The translations under genes and the position numbers were made by a program. From NCBI GenBank assembly GCA_025360565.1, contig JANYBY010000358.1, positions 1 through 6,265 on the forward strand: a DNA stretch of 6,265 bases. The letters are read 5' to 3'. Position 1 is the first letter of the stretch; every line of letters starts with the position of its first letter. This document shows positions 1 through 5,965 of the stretch, one piece after another. Source of the DNA: Bacteroidota bacterium (GTDB lineage: Bacteria > Bacteroidota > Bacteroidia > B-17B0 > Aurantibacillaceae). The notes under the pieces were generated by a model. The model ran no database searches. It was not told the DNA's origin and saw only the letters and a list, made by a program, of their open reading frames with translations.

Positions 1-183
1 GAACCCTATTGGTACGCCCCCAGAAACCTGATCATCACCCAAAATTAAACTGGTACCGGCGTTAGGCTGCATAGCAAGAGGTATGGATGCAACTGTGTAA
101 AGTGTACAGTTAGCTGCACATTGTGAGCGAACAACGCCTCCAAATGCGAGACTAATAAATAAAATAAATACTAATTTTTTCAT
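1..183 (-). CDS. Secreted, probably surface protein, N-terminal part only
   Basis: An open frame of 61 codons runs off the left edge of the window, starting at the ATG at 183. The protein begins MKKLVFILFISLAFGGVVRS followed by QC, a classic Sec signal peptide: two lysines, a hydrophobic core, then a polar cleavage zone near residues 20-21. The mature start holds two cysteines (22 and 26) and then a stretch ending GDDQVSGGVPIGF. That ending resembles the opening of large Bacteroidota surface proteins, where a GDDQ...IPIGF-type strand precedes an aromatic 'FxFxG' strand; this comparison is from memory of the family. Such proteins are often long, and many carry a C-terminal type IX secretion signal, which here would lie outside the window. 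The gene starts 25 bases after the stop of the small secreted protein at 209-505, so the two are probably cotranscribed. The reading frame and signal peptide are well supported; the function is unknown. Confidence 0.75.
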   Translation of the reverse strand, partial: MKKLVFILFISLAFGGVVRSQCAANCTLYTVASIPLAMQPNAGTSLILGDDQVSGGVPIGF

Positions 184-208
184 GCTTGTTTTAATTTACG
201 GATTCAAA

Positions 209-505
209 TTATTTATTTGGATTTGGTTTTTTTACAATTGCGTTTTCAAATCTCCACAATTGCTCTCTTAACAACCTCACCTGCGCGGTATCTGCAGAGT
301 TTTCTTTTATCAATGCTTTCACATTGTTTTTCTTCATTTCAACTTTCGCGTTCAATTCTTCCTGCGAAGAAAAAACCGCAGGGTTTCCATCCGCGGGCTT
401 AAGGGAAGTGTAAATTGTTTCAGAGGTTTTAATCGTTCTATCCTGCGCAACAGCTATAGTAGCAAATGAAACGCAGGCAATAAATAAAAAAATATTTTTC
501 TTCAT
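209..505 (-). CDS. Small secreted protein of unknown function (98 aa)
   Basis: I do not recognise this family. The protein has a clear Sec signal peptide (residues 1-21, a hydrophobic run ending AVAQ, with cleavage likely just before D22), leaving a mature chain of about 77 residues in the periplasm or outside the cell. There is no lipobox cysteine, so it is not a lipoprotein. Residues 22-46 look extended and polar. Residues 47-92 are rich in Glu, Lys, Leu and Gln with a heptad-like pattern (QEELNAKVEMKKNNVKALI, then VRLLREQLWRFENAI), suggesting one or two amphipathic helices or a short coiled coil. The lysine- and proline-rich tail KKPNPNK closes the chain. Codon use matches the neighbours, and the signal peptide argues that it is a real gene and not a chance frame. 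It lies just upstream of the truncated secreted-protein gene, so the pair may act together, but that is inference. Confidence 0.72.
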   Translation of the reverse strand: MKKNIFLFIACVSFATIAVAQDRTIKTSETIYTSLKPADGNPAVFSSQEELNAKVEMKKNNVKALIKENSADTAQVRLLREQLWRFENAIVKKPNPNK

Positions 506-603
506 AACATTAAATTTTAAACCTATTTAAAGTTCAAGTAAATATAGTGAAATATTAAGTCAGTTTTTTAAAAAAATTTTAACAACATATCTCTTTAATT
601 TTC

Positions 604-635
604 AAAGGCTATTTTTAACGATTGTAATAGGCTTT
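604..635 (-). terminator. Imperfect hairpin downstream of the barrel gene, possible terminator
   Basis: The arms at 604-613 and 626-635 are inverted copies of each other in 9 of 10 positions (one G-G or C-C mismatch) around a 12-base loop. On the minus strand it lies about 60 bases beyond the stop of the outer-membrane barrel gene and before the gene at 209-505, which is where a terminator would sit. The tract that follows is A-rich and not a clean run of T, so an intrinsic terminator is only one possibility. Confidence 0.25.
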
Positions 636-694
636 TAAACGAGGGAATTAACTGTTTGGTATATTAAATAATGTTACAAGAGCTGTTAAAAAGT

Positions 695-1663
695 TTAAAA
701 ATAAAGATTAAACCTTAGCGTTGCTACAGGTCCCCAAAACGAGTTTTTACCATCAGTATCCAAGGCAAAATTATTTTGTTTAGCACCTTTAACAGTTGTT
801 TTTCCTATGATGTCGGTTGAGTTATTTAAAGTTTTAGAATTTGGATTCCCCACCGACTCATAGGTTGTACTTCCTGCGCCGGTGCTCGTTAATCCAAGCC
901 CCCAGCCAAACTCACCTCCAAAACTCATTTTCGGGATAAAAAAATATTCAGCCCCAATAAAAGCTCTTAATCCAAAAGAAAATACCGAGCCGTTCTTCTT
1001 TTCCGTAATTCTTGCCTTACCACTACTGCCTTGAATTATGACAGTGGATGTAATTACATTATTTGTGCCCATGTCGTCAGCCGAGGTAACCGCTACATTG
1101 AGGGTGGTGGTTGGGTTAACGGTTGTGGCATTTACAGCAAGCTTATTTCCATATGTATATTTATCAGTTGAACCGCTTACATAAAAACCAATTTCGCCAC
1201 CATAATAACCCTGCAACCTTGTTTTTCCTTTTCTTATTTCAATCCCCCCTGCCAAACCAATTGTATTACTTGAGCGCTTAAGTGTATTTTGTACTTGGGG
1301 AATGGGACTAGGGTAACCTACTGCCGGTAAAGAGTCCATTCTGTTTGCAACCAACGAGTTTGTTGTTGACGACCCAAAACCAAAACGAACAGAAGCCCTT
1401 GCAACCATTGAAGCTGTGATAAAATATTTGCCGGTAATTGTTTGATTAGTCGTTAAAAAATTCCATGTTGGGGCTGTGTTAGCAGTTGTTTTACCAAAAA
1501 AGTTGCCGGCATAGGTTAAAAACGGATTTGCGTCAATAGCAATTCCCCAATCTTTTTCAACCGGTAAAATTGATTCGCCTTTTTTTGAGGTTAATCCAGC
1601 ATCCTGCCCAAATGAGGTAAAACTGTTAATGGCAACTATTACAAACGCGATTAATTTTTTCAT
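695..1663 (-). CDS. Outer-membrane beta-barrel protein (322 aa)
   Basis: Predicted to be exported by Sec and inserted in the outer membrane. A signal peptide occupies residues 1-20 (MKKLIAFVIV core, ending SFGQ before D21). The mature chain opens with a KGESILPVEKDWGIAID segment that I recall as typical of a widespread Bacteroidota outer-membrane family of unknown substrate. It continues with alternating amphipathic stretches such as GKYFITASMVARASVRFGFG, RLQGYYGGEIGFYVSG, FSFGLRAFIGAEYFF and MSFGGEFGWGLGL. It ends in an aromatic strand, ATLRFNLYF, with Phe as the last residue, the signature recognised by the BAM barrel-assembly machinery. Two Thr/Asn/Ser-rich segments, about residues 175-220 and 265-300, are probably extracellular loops. 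The length suits an 8-12 strand barrel. The start is the ATG directly before the signal peptide. It is probably transcribed from its own promoter at 1720-1727. The substrate or role cannot be read from the sequence; barrel assignment is strong, function open. Confidence 0.83.
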   Translation of the reverse strand: MKKLIAFVIVAINSFTSFGQDAGLTSKKGESILPVEKDWGIAIDANPFLTYAGNFFGKTTANTAPTWNFLTTNQTITGKYFITASMVARASVRFGFGSSTTNSLVANRMDSLPAVGYPSPIPQVQNTLKRSSNTIGLAGGIEIRKGKTRLQGYYGGEIGFYVSGSTDKYTYGNKLAVNATTVNPTTTLNVAVTSADDMGTNNVITSTVIIQGSSGKARITEKKNGSVFSFGLRAFIGAEYFFIPKMSFGGEFGWGLGLTSTGAGSTTYESVGNPNSKTLNNSTDIIGKTTVKGAKQNNFALDTDGKNSFWGPVATLRFNLYF

Positions 1664-1719
1664 TGTGATATTTTAAAAATTCCGGTAAACAAAATTTTAC
1701 ATGAATTATATTAATAACA

Positions 1720-1727
1720 CAAAGTTA
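1720..1727 (-). promoter_or_regulatory. Candidate -7 promoter element for the barrel gene
   Basis: Read on the minus strand these bases are TAACTTTG, an exact match to the Bacteroidota -7 consensus TAnnTTTG. It lies in the gap between pcm and the barrel gene and would give a leader of about 45-50 bases before the ATG at 1663. No clear TTG/TTTG -33 element is seen at the usual spacing of about 19 bases upstream, so the call rests on one motif and position. Confidence 0.42.
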
Positions 1728-1781
1728 CCCTGAATACTGATTTTAAAAATGAAGTGTTTTAGATTTTCAAACAAGCGTTTG

Positions 1782-2465
1782 TTAACTGCCCGATTTATTT
1801 TGCAACAAAGGCACAAATTTAAATTGCCCGAGCGATTTTTTAGTGAATCCTGTTTCATTTGTTTTTTGCAGCCTGAGCATTTCCTGTGCCACTCCTTCGC
1901 CTATTGGTATAAGCATAATGCCCCCAATTTTTAATTGTCCCAATAAATCGTTGGGAATATACGGTGCACCCGCGGTTACAATTATTTTATCAAATGGTGC
2001 AAATTGAGGCATGCCTTTATAGCCATCGCCATAAATTAATTTAGCCCCGGTATATCCTATGTAAGGTAAAAATAATTTAGTTTTATCGTACAATGTTTTT
2101 TGGCGTTCAATACTGTAAACTTTGGCGCCCATCTCAATTAAAACGGCGGTTTGATAACCGCAGCCTGTACCGATCTCGAGCACTTTTTCACCTGCATTAA
2201 TTTCTAATTGCTCGGTTTGAAAAGCCACAGTGTATGGATGAGAAATTGTTTGTCCCGCTCCTATGGGCAATGCCTTATCGCTGTAAGCATGATCCAGCAA
2301 GGCGGGACGAGCTTCGGTCTGATCAAAAAATAAATGGCGGGGTACTTTTTCTATGGCGCTTAAAACCTGTTCGTTCTTAATTCCCTTTTGCCGCAATATT
2401 TCAACTAAACGTTTCCGCTTTCCTTTAAACAAATATTCATCTTCCTTCGAAACTTTATAAAACAT
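1782..2465 (-). CDS. pcm: Protein-L-isoaspartate O-methyltransferase
   Basis: A cytoplasmic repair enzyme that transfers a methyl group from S-adenosylmethionine to the alpha-carboxyl of L-isoaspartyl residues in damaged proteins, letting them reset to aspartate. The PCMT family features appear in order in the 227-residue product: VPRH at 41-44; the substrate-binding segment DKALPIGAGQTIS at 63-75; SAM-binding motif I VLEIGTGCGYQTAVL at 95-109; the acidic post-I strand VYSIER at 116-121; motif II FDKIIVTAGAP at 158-168; motif III GGIMLIPIG at 181-189; and the C-terminal KFVPL at 216-220. The length fits the family, and no key residue looks lost. A TTG two codons upstream (2471) keeps the frame open, but the ATG at 2465 is preferred because it needs no rare start. 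There is no Shine-Dalgarno sequence. It is the first gene of the minus-strand block, divergent from the oxidoreductase at 2575. Nothing links it functionally to its neighbours. Confidence 0.95.
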   Translation of the reverse strand: MFYKVSKEDEYLFKGKRKRLVEILRQKGIKNEQVLSAIEKVPRHLFFDQTEARPALLDHAYSDKALPIGAGQTISHPYTVAFQTEQLEINAGEKVLEIGTGCGYQTAVLIEMGAKVYSIERQKTLYDKTKLFLPYIGYTGAKLIYGDGYKGMPQFAPFDKIIVTAGAPYIPNDLLGQLKIGGIMLIPIGEGVAQEMLRLQKTNETGFTKKSLGQFKFVPLLQNKSGS

Positions 2466-2559
2466 ACACAATTTAACTGAAATGTAAAGCTATTAAGTAA
2501 TAAACAAAGCTTATCTCATATTTAATTTTAATTACTAACAACTATTTTCTAAAAAGGCT

Positions 2560-2567
2560 TAGTTTTG
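2560..2567 (+). promoter_or_regulatory. Candidate -7 promoter element, near-leaderless, for the oxidoreductase
   Basis: TAGTTTTG is an exact match to the Bacteroidota -7 consensus TAnnTTTG, and lies in the divergent pcm/oxidoreductase spacer. It ends only 7 bases before the ATG at 2575, so a transcript from it would begin within a few bases of the start codon. No TTG-type -33 element is evident about 19 bases upstream (that stretch reads roughly ACTAACAACTATTTT), so the call is tentative. Confidence 0.35.
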
Positions 2568-2574
2568 AGTTTTT

Positions 2575-3540
2575 ATGACGAACGAAATTGCCCTGATAGG
2601 TTTAGGTTACCTCGGAAAAATTCATTTAAAACTTTTAAAAGAAAATCCAAACTGGAATTTAACCGGCGTGTATGATATTGACAGAACGTTAACCCAAAAC
2701 CTTGCCTCGCAATATCAGGTAAAAGGGTTTGAGTCGATGGATGAATTACTTGAAAATTGTAAAGCGGTTGATATAGTTACGCCCAGTAATACCCATTTTG
2801 AAATTGCGAAAAAAGCAATTATGAAAGGGAAACATGTTTTTATTGAAAAACCCGTAACGTCCGATCTAAAAGAAGCAAAACAATTACAGCAATTAATTAA
2901 CGAAGCAGGTATCTACTTTCAAGTTGGGCACGTTGAGCGTTTTAATCCCGCATTCATTGCCGCCCAGCCCTATATCCAAGATCCAAAATTTATTGAAATT
3001 CACCGCCTCTCTCAATACAATGTACGCGGTACGGATGTTTCGGTGGTGCTTGATCTGATGATGCACGATCTGGATCTTGTATTAAGCATAGTAAAAGCCA
3101 ATATTCGTAAGATAAGTGCAAACGGTGCCGCCTTCGTAAGTAAATCAGCCGATATTGTTAATTCCAGAATAGAATTTGATAATGGCTGCGTGGCCAATCT
3201 TACTACCAACCGCATTGCTTTTAAAAATGTTCGAAAATTCAGAGTTTTTAATCAAAATAACCTCGTGAGTATTAACTTATTAGATAAAATAACGGAAGTT
3301 ATAAAAATAAAAAATGCCGGGCACGACTCAAAAAATATGATCATTGAGCCGAGCCCCGGTTTACCCAAAAAAGAAATAGTTTTTGAGCACCCTATAATTT
3401 TACCAACAAATGCAATAAATGAAGAACTAAATGCGTTCCATTATAGCATCCATTCAAATAAACAAACAAAAGTGGGCATTGAAGATTCGATAAAAGTGAT
3501 GGAGCTCGCGTTTGAAATTGAAGATAAAATAAAGACTTAG
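2575..3540 (+). CDS. Gfo/Idh/MocA-family NAD(P)-dependent oxidoreductase
   Basis: A cytoplasmic dehydrogenase that probably oxidises or reduces a sugar or nucleotide sugar. The N-terminal Rossmann fold is clear in the 321-residue product: the dinucleotide-binding loop GLGYLG at 9-14, an acidic residue ending the second strand (VYDID, D34, favouring NAD over NADP), TPSNTH at 69-74, and the family motif EKPVT at 91-95 with the probable catalytic lysine K92. The C-terminal substrate domain carries GHVERFNPAF at 118-127, HRL at 143-145 and VVLDLMMHDLDL at 157-168, where D160 and H164 match the catalytic Asp/His positions of the family. The GHVERFNPA and LMMHDLD pattern recalls a subgroup that includes the UDP-GlcNAc 3-dehydrogenase GnnA, but no aminotransferase partner (GnnB) is present, so the substrate remains open. 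It is first in a plus-strand series with a lipoprotein and a glycosyl-phosphotransferase, consistent with a role in surface glycan precursors. The start fits because the Rossmann strand begins immediately. Confidence 0.9.
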   Translation: MTNEIALIGLGYLGKIHLKLLKENPNWNLTGVYDIDRTLTQNLASQYQVKGFESMDELLENCKAVDIVTPSNTHFEIAKKAIMKGKHVFIEKPVTSDLKEAKQLQQLINEAGIYFQVGHVERFNPAFIAAQPYIQDPKFIEIHRLSQYNVRGTDVSVVLDLMMHDLDLVLSIVKANIRKISANGAAFVSKSADIVNSRIEFDNGCVANLTTNRIAFKNVRKFRVFNQNNLVSINLLDKITEVIKIKNAGHDSKNMIIEPSPGLPKKEIVFEHPIILPTNAINEELNAFHYSIHSNKQTKVGIEDSIKVMELAFEIEDKIKT

Positions 3541-3614
3541 GTTTTTTTTAAGTTTTTTGGGTGGATTATTTTTATAATTTTATTGCCCCGTTAAGCTCGG
3601 GATTATTTGGGAGA

Positions 3615-4475
3615 ATGAAGTACTTTTTACTATCAGCTTTACTTTGTAATATTTTTTTAAGCAATTCTTGTAAAAAGTATGAAGCTGCCCCTGCGGCTTT
3701 TTTTATCAGTCCCGGTGCTGTTTCTGTTGCCCCAACGGGCACTGCCCAAGGCACGGCAAGCAATAAAATAACCGATCTGTTTTTGTATGTGGATGGTAAA
3801 TTTCAAGGGGCTTATCAAACAATTCACACCATGCCAATTGTTACACGCGACAAAGAAGTACGAATTGATATTTTTGCCGGCATAAAAAATAACGGTATTA
3901 AAGGCACAACCATAAGCTGGATCTTTTACGATAAAATTGAATTTGATACTTTGGTTGAAACTGCCAAAACCATTACGCGCCCTATAACATTTAAATACAA
4001 CCCAAATGTAACGTTTGCATGGCTCGAAAATTTTGAAGGCAACGGTTATAGCATTGTTAAGTCGGGCGTTAACGGTGGCGATGATTCGGCACATATTAAA
4101 TATGCTGCTACATCCGATATATTCGAAGGCAGTAAATCTATTGAGTTAAACTTATCATCGCCCCTGGCAAGTGCCGGCATATTCGAGTCTTCAATAGCTT
4201 ACTTTTTACCTAAGGGTAATAGCAATGTTTATTTGGAGCTGAATTATAAATGCGATGTAGAATTTGAAGTTGGATTAACAGATGGCACAACCCGCAAATC
4301 GGCTCTAACCATTAATCCATCATTCGGTTGGAACAAAATATATATCTCATTGGCCGACGTAGTTAATCGAACCCCCGCACCCGATCAGCAAAAAGTATAT
4401 TTTAAATTCATAAAAACCAACGATAACCCCAATCCGCACGTATGGTTAGATAACATAAAGCTTATTTACATTTAA
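3615..4475 (+). CDS. Predicted outer-membrane lipoprotein, possible glycan-binding domain (286 aa)
   Basis: I know no assigned function. From the ATG at 3615 the product begins MKYFLLSALLCNIFLSNSCK: a lipoprotein signal peptide with the lipidated cysteine at C19, in the relaxed 'SxSC-KK' context common in Bacteroidota. A GTG 18 codons upstream (3561) keeps the frame open, but its extra residues would place a non-signal segment before the signal peptide, so the ATG is chosen. Residues 25-130 look like a beta-rich domain (KITDLFLYVDGKFQGAYQ at 51-68, then VRIDIFAGIKNNGIKGT at 82-98). Residues 137-286 resemble a jelly-roll or carbohydrate-binding-like beta sandwich, opening LENFEG, with WNKIYISLADVV at 239-250 and ending HVWLDNIKLIYI. 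The fold assignment is inference. The gene sits 74 bases after the oxidoreductase and 2 bases before the glycosyl-phosphotransferase, which suggests a link to surface polysaccharide. It is probably exposed in, or anchored to, the outer membrane. Confidence 0.8.
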   Translation: MKYFLLSALLCNIFLSNSCKKYEAAPAAFFISPGAVSVAPTGTAQGTASNKITDLFLYVDGKFQGAYQTIHTMPIVTRDKEVRIDIFAGIKNNGIKGTTISWIFYDKIEFDTLVETAKTITRPITFKYNPNVTFAWLENFEGNGYSIVKSGVNGGDDSAHIKYAATSDIFEGSKSIELNLSSPLASAGIFESSIAYFLPKGNSNVYLELNYKCDVEFEVGLTDGTTRKSALTINPSFGWNKIYISLADVVNRTPAPDQQKVYFKFIKTNDNPNPHVWLDNIKLIYI

Positions 4476-4477
4476 AG

Positions 4478-5899
4478 GTGAGTAAAAGAATTAGGACCAT
4501 ATATTATTTAATTGCCGATTTTTTGTCGGCCGGTTTAGCCTGGACTTTATTTAATCTTTATCGCAAAACTCAAATAGATCCGTTAACCCTGCATGGCCAG
4601 GACATAGAAATTTTTGACAATACCTTTTTAACAAGTGTTGTTATTTTACCTTTTGCCTGGGTTTTGGTTTATTATTTATCGGGCGCGTACAATAACGTTT
4701 TGCGTCGTTCGCGTATTAACGAATTTGTTCAAAGCCTTGCCACAACCATAATTGGTGTTACTGTTCTGTTCTTTGTTTTGTTGTTGGATGATAATGTACC
4801 TTCCTATAAATATTATTACAAAATGTATTTTGTATTATTCGCGCTTCATTTTTTACTCACCGCGTTTTTACGATTATTTTTATCGAGTTACACCAATAAA
4901 AAAATACATGCCCGTAAATTCGGATTCAACACCTTAATTATTGGCAGTAACGAACGCGCTTTAAAAATGTTTAAAGAGGTTAACGCGCTTAAATACGGCA
5001 TTGGAAATGATTTTGTAGGCTTTGTGCACATTGAAGGTAAGAACGGATACTCTGAACAATTAAAAGCGGTATTGCCTCACTTGGGCGAGTATCACGAAAT
5101 AAAAAGCATTATCGAAAAAAACAATGTTCAGGAAGTAATTATTGCCCTTGAAAGTTGGGAACACGAATACATAAAAAATATTGTTAACGATATCAGCGAT
5201 CTTGGGATTACAATAAAGATCATTCCCGATATTTACGATATTTTGAGCGGACATGTAAAAATGAACGCCATTTTAGGAACACCTTTAATTGAAATAAAAA
5301 ATCAGATAATACCTGCATGGCAAGTTTCGGTAAAACGTTTTTTAGATGTAGCACTTTCTATCATTGTTTTAATTTGTTTTAGTTGGCTGTATTTATTGTT
5401 AGCCATTATTGTAAAAATTGGATCAAAAGGCCCGGTATTTTTTAAGCAGGAAAGAATTGGTATTCACGGCAAACCTTTTTACATTTATAAATACCGCACC
5501 ATGCAAATTAACGCCGAAGAGGCCGGTCCGGCTTTGTCAAGCGAAGACGATCCGCGTGTTACAAAGTTCGGAAGATTTTTACGCAAAGTAAGGTTAGATG
5601 AAATGCCGCAATTTTTTAATGTTCTAAAAAGCGATATGAGCATTGTTGGCCCCCGCCCCGAAAGAGGTTTTTATATTGAACAAATTGTACAAAAAGCGCC
5701 GCATTACAAACACTTGCAAAAAATTAGGCCGGGCATTACAAGCTGGGGGCAGGTTAAATACGGTTATGCCGAAAATGTTGAACAAATGATTGACCGCCTT
5801 AAGTTTGATATTTTATATGTTGAAAACATGAGCCTGTTATTGGATTTTAAAATTTTGGTGCATACTGTTTTAATTGTTCTTCAAGGGCGGGGGAAATAA
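4478..5899 (+). CDS. Polyprenyl-phosphate hexose-1-phosphate transferase (WcaJ/WbaP type)
   Basis: An inner-membrane enzyme that moves a sugar-1-phosphate from a nucleotide sugar to undecaprenyl phosphate, the first step in building a lipid-linked exopolysaccharide or O-antigen repeat. The 473-residue length suits the long, multi-membrane-segment subfamily. There are four N-terminal hydrophobic segments (about 8-28, 50-69, 88-104, 114-135), then a Rossmann-like central domain (about 148-260, opening NTLIIGSNERA), a hydrophobic hairpin at about 288-313, and the catalytic bacterial sugar transferase domain to the end. Catalytic-domain motifs: KRFLD 286-290, QERIG 324-328, KYRTM 338-342, RLDEMPQ 372-378 holding the Asp-Glu dyad D374/E375, SIVGPRPER 388-396, RPGITSWGQV 417-426. 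The sugar cannot be told from sequence. The start is GTG, since no ATG lies nearby in frame and the N-terminus then aligns with the first membrane segment. It begins 2 bases after the lipoprotein stop, suggesting translational coupling. Confidence 0.94.
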   Translation: MSKRIRTIYYLIADFLSAGLAWTLFNLYRKTQIDPLTLHGQDIEIFDNTFLTSVVILPFAWVLVYYLSGAYNNVLRRSRINEFVQSLATTIIGVTVLFFVLLLDDNVPSYKYYYKMYFVLFALHFLLTAFLRLFLSSYTNKKIHARKFGFNTLIIGSNERALKMFKEVNALKYGIGNDFVGFVHIEGKNGYSEQLKAVLPHLGEYHEIKSIIEKNNVQEVIIALESWEHEYIKNIVNDISDLGITIKIIPDIYDILSGHVKMNAILGTPLIEIKNQIIPAWQVSVKRFLDVALSIIVLICFSWLYLLLAIIVKIGSKGPVFFKQERIGIHGKPFYIYKYRTMQINAEEAGPALSSEDDPRVTKFGRFLRKVRLDEMPQFFNVLKSDMSIVGPRPERGFYIEQIVQKAPHYKHLQKIRPGITSWGQVKYGYAENVEQMIDRLKFDILYVENMSLLLDFKILVHTVLIVLQGRGK

Positions 5900-5921
5900 T
5901 ATTCTTCTCATTTGTATTTTG

Positions 5922-5929
5922 TACCTTTA
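5922..5929 (+). promoter_or_regulatory. Weak -7 promoter candidate upstream of the UbiA-family gene
   Basis: TACCTTTA matches the Bacteroidota -7 consensus TAnnTTTG at all but the last base. It lies in the 66-base gap after the glycosyl-phosphotransferase stop and would give a leader of about 30 bases containing the tandem repeat at 5932-5965. No TTG element is seen at a suitable distance upstream. Readthrough from the upstream genes is an equally good explanation for expression. Confidence 0.2.
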
Positions 5930-5931
5930 AA

Positions 5932-5965
5932 GTTTAAAATAGTTCAAGGTTCAAAATAGTTCAAA
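5932..5965. repeat. 17-base tandem repeat, two copies, before the UbiA start
   Basis: Bases 5932-5948 and 5949-5965 are adjacent copies that agree at 15 of 17 positions and share the core AAAATAGTTCAA (5936-5947 and 5953-5964). A more diverged third copy can be traced at 5968-5984 (12 of 17), crossing the start of the coding region. The unit is AT-rich, so chance or slippage duplication is possible. The position directly before the start codon would also suit a binding site for a regulator. Confidence 0.6.

Noticed and set aside
518..525. TAGGTTTA on the minus strand as a promoter for the small secreted gene
   Set aside because: One mismatch to the -7 consensus, no -33 partner, and AT-rich surroundings make chance matches likely.
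1768..1781. CAAAC/GTTTG hairpin at the end of pcm
   Set aside because: Five pairs, next to the pcm stop, followed by no T run on the minus strand; insufficient for a terminator.
3531..3557. AT-rich inverted repeat (arms 3531-3539 and 3549-3557) with T runs just after the oxidoreductase stop, a possible terminator
   Set aside because: Nine pairs, nearly all A-T with one G-U, a stem overlapping the coding end and a T-run in the loop; too weak to call.
3587..3601. Short CCCG/CGGG hairpin with a 7-base loop in the lipoprotein leader
   Set aside because: Only four base pairs, easily due to chance; no attenuator partner structure seen.
3561..3614. Extended GTG start of the lipoprotein, adding 18 residues
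   Set aside because: It would bury the lipoprotein signal peptide behind a non-signal segment; the ATG at 3615 starts the signal peptide directly.
3657..4094. 145-residue minus-strand open frame inside the lipoprotein gene
   Set aside because: Antisense shadow: cysteine- and isoleucine-rich product without signal or domain, fully covered by a well-supported gene.
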